Shown here: piece by piece, positions 5,164-8,504 of the stretch | Position numbering within the stretch: position 1 is the first letter of the stretch | How the letters are laid out: each line of letters begins with the position of its first letter | NCBI GenBank assembly: GCA_024641255.1 | Contig: JAHEDL010000005.1 | Span: 1-8,504, forward strand | DNA from: Pseudorhodobacter sp. | GTDB lineage: Bacteria; Pseudomonadota; Alphaproteobacteria; Rhodobacterales; Rhodobacteraceae | Length of the DNA stretch: 8,504 nt | Reading direction: 5' to 3' | Program-made: the position numbers and the translations under genes | The notes under the pieces: generated by a model | Databases searched by the model: none | Told to the model about the DNA's origin: nothing | The model's input: only the letters and a program-made list of their open reading frames with translations

Positions 5164-5502
5164 TTAGTTTTGTTGTAGGCAATCGGTAAGAACCGGGGTT
5201 TCGGCCCCGGTTTCGTCTTTCCAATAGAGCGTGGCAGCATCGCCCTTGGTCCACCAGACGTAGGACGACCCGTCTGACGGCCAGCCATAACGGGCGCCAG
5301 AGGCGGCGGGTTGGTTGTAAAGCGCGATTTGCCGTCCTTCGACGGTGATCACCGCAAAGCTGGCATCATCAGCGTTGATATAGGCAGCAGGCACTTCGAC
5401 GCCGCGGGCGCAGAGGTAGCGCAGGGTTTGCAAGGTGGTTTCGGCCTGCGTCATCTGCGGCAAGACCAAAGCCGCAAGCAGGGCAAGCCGAGCCGGGATC
5501 AT
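5164..5502 (-). CDS. MliC-family lysozyme inhibitor, secreted form
   Basis: This 112-residue protein has a clear Sec signal peptide at about 1-20 (MIPARLALLAALVLPQMTQA), cleaved after Ala20. The mature part resembles the C-type lysozyme inhibitor family MliC/PliC. RYLCARG places Cys31 in the first strand, and Cys108 near the C-terminus probably forms the usual disulfide. The central AASGARYG at 66-73 is the conserved loop whose serine enters the lysozyme active site in characterised members, followed by YVWWTKGDAATLYW. There is no lipobox cysteine at the cleavage site, so it should be soluble and periplasmic (PliC-like) rather than an outer-membrane lipoprotein. The start ATG overlaps the zapA stop (ATGA), so translation is probably coupled. 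The likely role is protecting peptidoglycan from lysozyme or muramidase; a role tied to division would be inference from position. Confidence 0.82.
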   Translation of the reverse strand: MIPARLALLAALVLPQMTQAETTLQTLRYLCARGVEVPAAYINADDASFAVITVEGRQIALYNQPAASGARYGWPSDGSSYVWWTKGDAATLYWKDETGAETPVLTDCLQQN

Positions 5503-5870
5503 GCGACTTTTTCTTCGACCGAAGCGGCGAGAGCTTCGGCGCGGGCGGCGATTTCGGCCAGCGTTTCGCGCAGCCCTGGTGGCACCACCGGCACTTCGAG
5601 CTTTTCGCGTTCGGGCTGCGGGCGGCCTTCAAGCTCGGCCAGTTTCGCCTTCAGCACGCGAATTTCGTCTTCTACGGCGGCGGTCTTGTCGGCCAGCATC
5701 AGGCCCGCCATCAGCAGCATGCGTGCTTCGGGCAGGCGGCCCATTTGTGCCACCAAGGGCTGGGCTTCGGTATCAAGCATGGCGGAGGCGCCGCGCAGGA
5801 AATGTTCTTCGCCGGGCTGGCAAGACACCGTAAAGCTGCGGCCACCAATGAAAATTTCCAGATCAGGCAT
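5499..5870 (-). CDS. zapA: Cell division protein ZapA
   Basis: ZapA binds FtsZ filaments in the cytoplasm, crosslinks them and tightens the Z-ring. The protein is 123 residues. The N-terminal domain shows the family pattern LEIFIGGRSFTVSCQPGEEHFL at 4-25, then an amphipathic helix through about residue 55. MLLMAGLMLADKTAAVEDEIRVLKAKLAELE at 51-81 is the long dimerising coiled coil. A proline-rich break (84-98) and a second short helix to the end make it longer than the roughly 110-residue E. coli protein. The start overlaps the end of the upstream coiled-coil gene by eight bases and the stop overlaps the MliC-like start by four, so all three are likely translated from one message. The neighbours support the ZapA call. 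Confidence 0.9.
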   Translation of the reverse strand: MPDLEIFIGGRSFTVSCQPGEEHFLRGASAMLDTEAQPLVAQMGRLPEARMLLMAGLMLADKTAAVEDEIRVLKAKLAELEGRPQPEREKLEVPVVPPGLRETLAEIAARAEALAASVEEKVA

Positions 5871-6366
5871 GTGCGGCCTCTTCGATCAGCGGGTTAAGGG
5901 CGGCGACGATTTCGGCCAGTTCTTCGGCTTCGGAGGCGCGGGCGGCGCGCAGCGCCTGCAGTTCGATCAGCATCGCCTGATTGATATGTTCAGGTTCGGT
6001 GACGCCGCGTTCGGCAAGACCGCGCAGATCGTCAAGTTCACCGTTCAGCGCCTGCACGGTATCGCGCAGACGCGCCAATTCATCCGATTGCGCCGCGAGT
6101 TGTGCGTTAAGCGCCGCGACCTGTTCGGTCAGCGCGGTTTTATCGGCACTGTCTTTTTGATGCACCACCCGCAGCCGTTCGTTGAGCTGGGCATTGAGCA
6201 TGCGTTCTTCATCAAGCGCTTCGTTCAGCAGCGCAAAATCGCTTTCGGGCAGCATTGCCGAGGGCGGGCCTGCAACGGGCACCGCCGCCCCTAAGGCTTC
6301 GACGCCGCGACCGATACGCTCTAGCGCTGCGGTGATGCGTCGCTCTAGTTCGGCAATATCTTGCAT
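5863..6366 (-). CDS. zauP: Coiled-coil protein encoded upstream of zapA, ZauP-like Z-ring factor
   Basis: This 167-residue cytoplasmic protein has no signal peptide or membrane segment. An N-terminal helix (MQDIAELERRITAALERIG) is followed by a Pro/Ala linker at about 30-40. A long heptad-patterned coiled coil runs from about 43 to 120 (for example LNAQLAAQSDELARLRDTVQ at 86-105). A second helix at 127-164 contains INQAMLIELQALRAARASE. In Caulobacter the coiled-coil protein ZauP is encoded just upstream of zapA, binds ZapA and helps focus the Z-ring; the position, size and coiled-coil character here fit that role. That identity is inferred from context and architecture, not from a diagnostic motif. 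The frame is open upstream to 6429, but ATG 6366 has AAAGGG eight bases before it and is the better start. Confidence 0.72.
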   Translation of the reverse strand: MQDIAELERRITAALERIGRGVEALGAAVPVAGPPSAMLPESDFALLNEALDEERMLNAQLNERLRVVHQKDSADKTALTEQVAALNAQLAAQSDELARLRDTVQALNGELDDLRGLAERGVTEPEHINQAMLIELQALRAARASEAEELAEIVAALNPLIEEAAHA

Positions 6367-6374
6367 CGGTTGCA

Positions 6375-6380
6375 CCCTTT
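6375..6380 (-). promoter_or_regulatory. Ribosome binding site fixing the zauP start
   Basis: Read on the minus strand, AAAGGG (6380-6375) is eight bases before ATG 6366. The alternative ATG at 6429 has no such site, and its extra 21 residues do not look like part of the helical protein. Confidence 0.65.
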
Positions 6381-6511
6381 CTGACGGGAACTGGGGCCGG
6401 ACAGGAGTTTGGCCCGCCGTGCGAATCACGATCCGGCCGTGTTAGGGCCGATCTTAGCCGATTGCAGCGGGGAAGGTCTTGTCTTTCCGTTCAATGCGTT
6501 GCGGGCCGCGC

Positions 6512-6539
6512 TTGATCTTGCCGCAGGGGCTGCTATTCA
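6512..6539 (+). promoter_or_regulatory. Possible tkt promoter with extended -10
   Basis: TTGATC (6512-6517) is a partial -35. TG-C-TATTCA (6531-6539) is an extended -10-like element, 16 bases from the -35 to the TATTCA. Transcription would begin near 6546-6548, about 25 bases before the tkt start. The rest of the 204-base divergent gap (6367-6570) must also hold the zauP operon promoter, for which I see only TAAGAT (6456-6451, minus strand) as a possible -10. Confidence 0.35.
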
Positions 6540-6570
6540 CGCCCGGACTCTAGCATCAGGAACCCTGACC

Positions 6571-8504
6571 ATGGCCTTGGACATCCAGACCCTTCGCAGC
6601 AGCCACCCCGATCACTGGATGCGCGCCTGCGCCATTCGCACCCTGACGCTGGACGCGGTTGCTGCCGCGAACTCTGGCCACTCAGGCATGCCGATGGGTA
6701 TGGCCGATGTGGCGACCGTGCTGTTCGAAAAGCACCTGAAATTTGATCCCAAAGCCCCGCGTTGGGCCGACCGCGACCGCTTTATCCTGTCGGCTGGCCA
6801 CGGGTCGATGCTGATCTATTCGTTGCTGTACCTGACCGGCTATGCCGACATGACCATCGACCAGATCAAGAATTTCCGTCAGTGGGGCGCAATTACTGCG
6901 GGCCACCCGGAATATGGCCATGTTGCTGGCGTTGAAACCACCACCGGGCCGCTGGGTCAGGGCATTGCCAATGCTGTGGGTTTTGCGATTGCGGAAGAAA
7001 ACCTGCGCGCGCGCTGGGGGTCGAAGATTGTCGACCACTACACCTATGTCATCGCCGGTGACGGCTGCTTGATGGAAGGGGTCAGCCAAGAAGCGCTGAC
7101 GCTGGCGGGCAAGCAACAACTGTCGCGCCTGATCGTGATGTGGGATGACAACGGCATCACCATTGATGGCAAGGTTTCGCTTTCGGATGTGACCGACCAG
7201 AAAGCGCGCTTTGCGGCAAGCGGCTGGGATGTGTTTGAATGTGACGGCCATGACCCGGTGGATATTGACCGCGCGATCACTGCGGCCAAGGCCAGCCCGC
7301 GCCCTGCCCTGATTGATTGCAAGACCCACATCGCCCTGGGCCATGCGGCGCAAGACACCTCGAAAGGCCACGGCGCCTTGACCGATGCGGCGCAGATGGC
7401 GGCGGCGAAGGCATCTTATGGCTGGACGGCGGCGGCGTTTGAAATTCCGGCGGCGATCAAGGCTCAGTGGGAAGCCTTTGGTCTGCGCGGTGCGGTGGCA
7501 CATGCCGAATGGGAAACCCGGTTTGCGGGGCTTTCGGCGGCCAAGCAGGCAGAGTTCACCCGTATTTTCGCGGGCGACACCCCGGCCAAGCTGGCAGGTG
7601 CCATTCGCGCGGTGAAGAAGGCGGCATCGGAAGCGGGCGCCAAGATTGCCACCCGGTCGGCATCGGAAAAGGTGCTGGCGGCGGTGAACCCGATCTTGAC
7701 CGAAACCATCGGGGGGTCGGCTGACTTGACCGGTTCGAACAACACCAAGACCGCCGATCTGGGCGTGTTTGGCGTTGAGGACCGCAAGGGCCGCTACGTT
7801 TACTACGGTATCCGCGAACACGGCATGGCGGCGGCGATGAACGGCATGGCGCTGCATGGCGGCGTGCGGCCCTATTCGGGCACCTTCATGTGCTTCACCG
7901 ACTATGCGCGTCCGTCGATGCGTTTGTCGGCGCTGATGGGGATTCCGGTGGTTTATGTCATGACGCATGACAGCATCGGTCTGGGCGAAGACGGCCCGAC
8001 CCACCAGCCGGTGGAACATCTGGCGATCAGCCGCGCGACCCCGAACACGCTGGTGTTCCGTCCGGCGGATTTGGTTGAAGTTGCAGAGGCTTGGGAGATT
8101 GCCTTCACGCAGAAGACCACGCCTTCGGTGTTGGCGCTAAGCCGCCAGAACCTGCCGACGGTGCGCAAGACCCACACCAACACCAACATGGTGGCCAAGG
8201 GTGGCTATGTGTTGGCAGAGGCGACCGGCAAGCGTCAGGTGATCTTGATGGCGACCGGGTCGGAAGTGGAAATCGCGCTGAAGGCCCGCGATATGCTGGA
8301 AGCCGAGGGCATTGGCACGCGTGTGGTGTCGATGCCGTCGATGGAACTGTTTGCGGCGCAAGACGAGGCCTATCGCAAGAAGGTGCTGCCGGCGGGTCCG
8401 GTGCGCGTGGCGATTGAAGCGGGCGTGCGGATGGGCTGGGATCGCTGGTTGCTGGGCGAGCGTGGCCGCGACACCAAGGCCGATTTCGTTGGCATGTCGT
8501 CGTT
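6571..8504 (+). CDS. tkt: Transketolase (C-terminus runs off right edge)
   Basis: Transketolase is a thiamine-diphosphate enzyme that moves two-carbon units between sugar phosphates in the pentose phosphate pathway and, in CO2-fixing relatives, the Calvin cycle. A continuous frame of 644 codons is present, so about 20-30 residues are missing at the edge. ThDP-domain landmarks are SGHSGMPMG at 35-43, SAGHGSM at 74-80, TTGPLGQG at 124-131, and the ThDP/metal motif GDGCLMEG at 163-170 ending in DDN at 192-194. [10 protein letters not shown] and YYGIREHGM follow, with Glu416 as the conserved glutamate that activates the cofactor. [15 protein letters not shown] at 470-484 and a C-terminal domain with [12 protein letters not shown] complete it. 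Start ATG 6571 has AGGAA eight bases upstream. It is divergent from the zapA operon; glycolytic genes such as gap often follow in relatives, but that lies outside the window. Confidence 0.97.
   Translation, partial: MALDIQTLRSSHPDHWMRACAIRTLTLDAVAAANSGHSGMPMGMADVATVLFEKHLKFDPKAPRWADRDRFILSAGHGSMLIYSLLYLTGYADMTIDQIKNFRQWGAITAGHPEYGHVAGVETTTGPLGQGIANAVGFAIAEENLRARWGSKIVDHYTYVIAGDGCLMEGVSQEALTLAGKQQLSRLIVMWDDNGITIDGKVSLSDVTDQKARFAASGWDVFECDGHDPVDIDRAITAAKASPRPALIDCKTHIALGHAAQDTSKGHGALTDAAQMAAAKASYGWTAAAFEIPAAIKAQWEAFGLRGAVAHAEWETRFAGLSAAKQAEFTRIFAGDTPAKLAGAIRAVKKAASEAGAKIATRSASEKVLAAVNPILTETIGGSADLTGSNNTKTADLGVFGVEDRKGRYVYYGIREHGMAAAMNGMALHGGVRPYSGTFMCFTDYARPSMRLSALMGIPVVYVMTHDSIGLGEDGPTHQPVEHLAISRATPNTLVFRPADLVEVAEAWEIAFTQKTTPSVLALSRQNLPTVRKTHTNTNMVAKGGYVLAEATGKRQVILMATGSEVEIALKARDMLEAEGIGTRVVSMPSMELFAAQDEAYRKKVLPAGPVRVAIEAGVRMGWDRWLLGERGRDTKADFVGMSS

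Noticed and set aside
5311..6294. 327-codon plus-strand frame opposite the zapA operon
   Set aside because: It is antisense to three overlapping genes with good family matches and ribosome sites; its Ser/Arg/Phe-rich composition is that of a shadow frame.
6367..6570. 6S RNA or other RNA gene next to zapA
   Set aside because: In gammaproteobacteria ssrS lies near zapA, but this 204-base gap shows no long 6S-like bulged duplex and no terminator.
6682..8019. 445-codon minus-strand frame opposite tkt
   Set aside because: Its composition is a mirror of the transketolase codons; tkt itself is unambiguous.
1..8504. CRISPR array, tRNA/rRNA genes, insertion sequence or prophage remnants, defence island
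   Set aside because: I saw no spaced repeats, tRNA cloverleaf, transposase or integrase, terminal repeats, or base-composition break on reading both strands.

Overview
This is a chromosomal window from an alphaproteobacterium. It is most probably a member of the Rhodobacteraceae, of the Rhodobacter, Gemmobacter or Tabrizicola type. The reasons are the high GC content with G/C-ending codons, the pairing of a divisome gene block (zauP-like, zapA) divergent from tkt, the purL...bolA-grxD neighbourhood, and an intergenic GC-rich hairpin followed by a 'CCCCCGTGGGATATTTT' tail of a kind I recall from many genomes of this family. There is no sign of phage, plasmid, insertion sequence, CRISPR or defence genes. 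This looks like ordinary core chromosome with a few real oddities.

Layout, left to right. A lysophospholipid-acyltransferase-like gene runs off the left edge on the minus strand. It is divergent from a LysR-family regulator on the plus strand, and the roughly 200-base gap between them carries three TGTGAC repeats and a perfect inverted repeat. After lysR comes a 446-base gene-free stretch. It holds two adjacent small hairpins, then a compact two-hairpin RNA ending in a textbook Rho-independent terminator (a likely small RNA), then the purL leader. Next comes purL, encoding the large subunit of FGAM synthase in purine synthesis. Its reading frame is broken near codon 378, where a short linker segment appears to be missing. 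A GNAT acetyltransferase overlaps its stop codon. bolA and the monothiol glutaredoxin gene grxD follow as a tight pair.

After the glutaredoxin gene there is a hairpin-rich element that looks like a dispersed repeat. A minus-strand operon then reads inward: a coiled-coil ZauP-like protein, ZapA, and a secreted MliC-type lysozyme inhibitor. All three genes overlap end to start and so are probably translationally coupled. A transketolase gene (tkt) starts divergently and runs off the right edge, lacking only about 20-30 C-terminal residues.

Functional themes are de novo purine synthesis (PurL, with pentose phosphates from Tkt upstream of PRPP), iron-sulfur trafficking and sensing (BolA plus CGFS glutaredoxin), Z-ring organisation (ZapA and its partner), and envelope protection (MliC). 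The observations most worth checking are the purL deletion/frameshift, the unassigned small RNA between lysR and purL, and the coupling of a lysozyme inhibitor to the ZapA genes. I found no convincing new multi-gene system.
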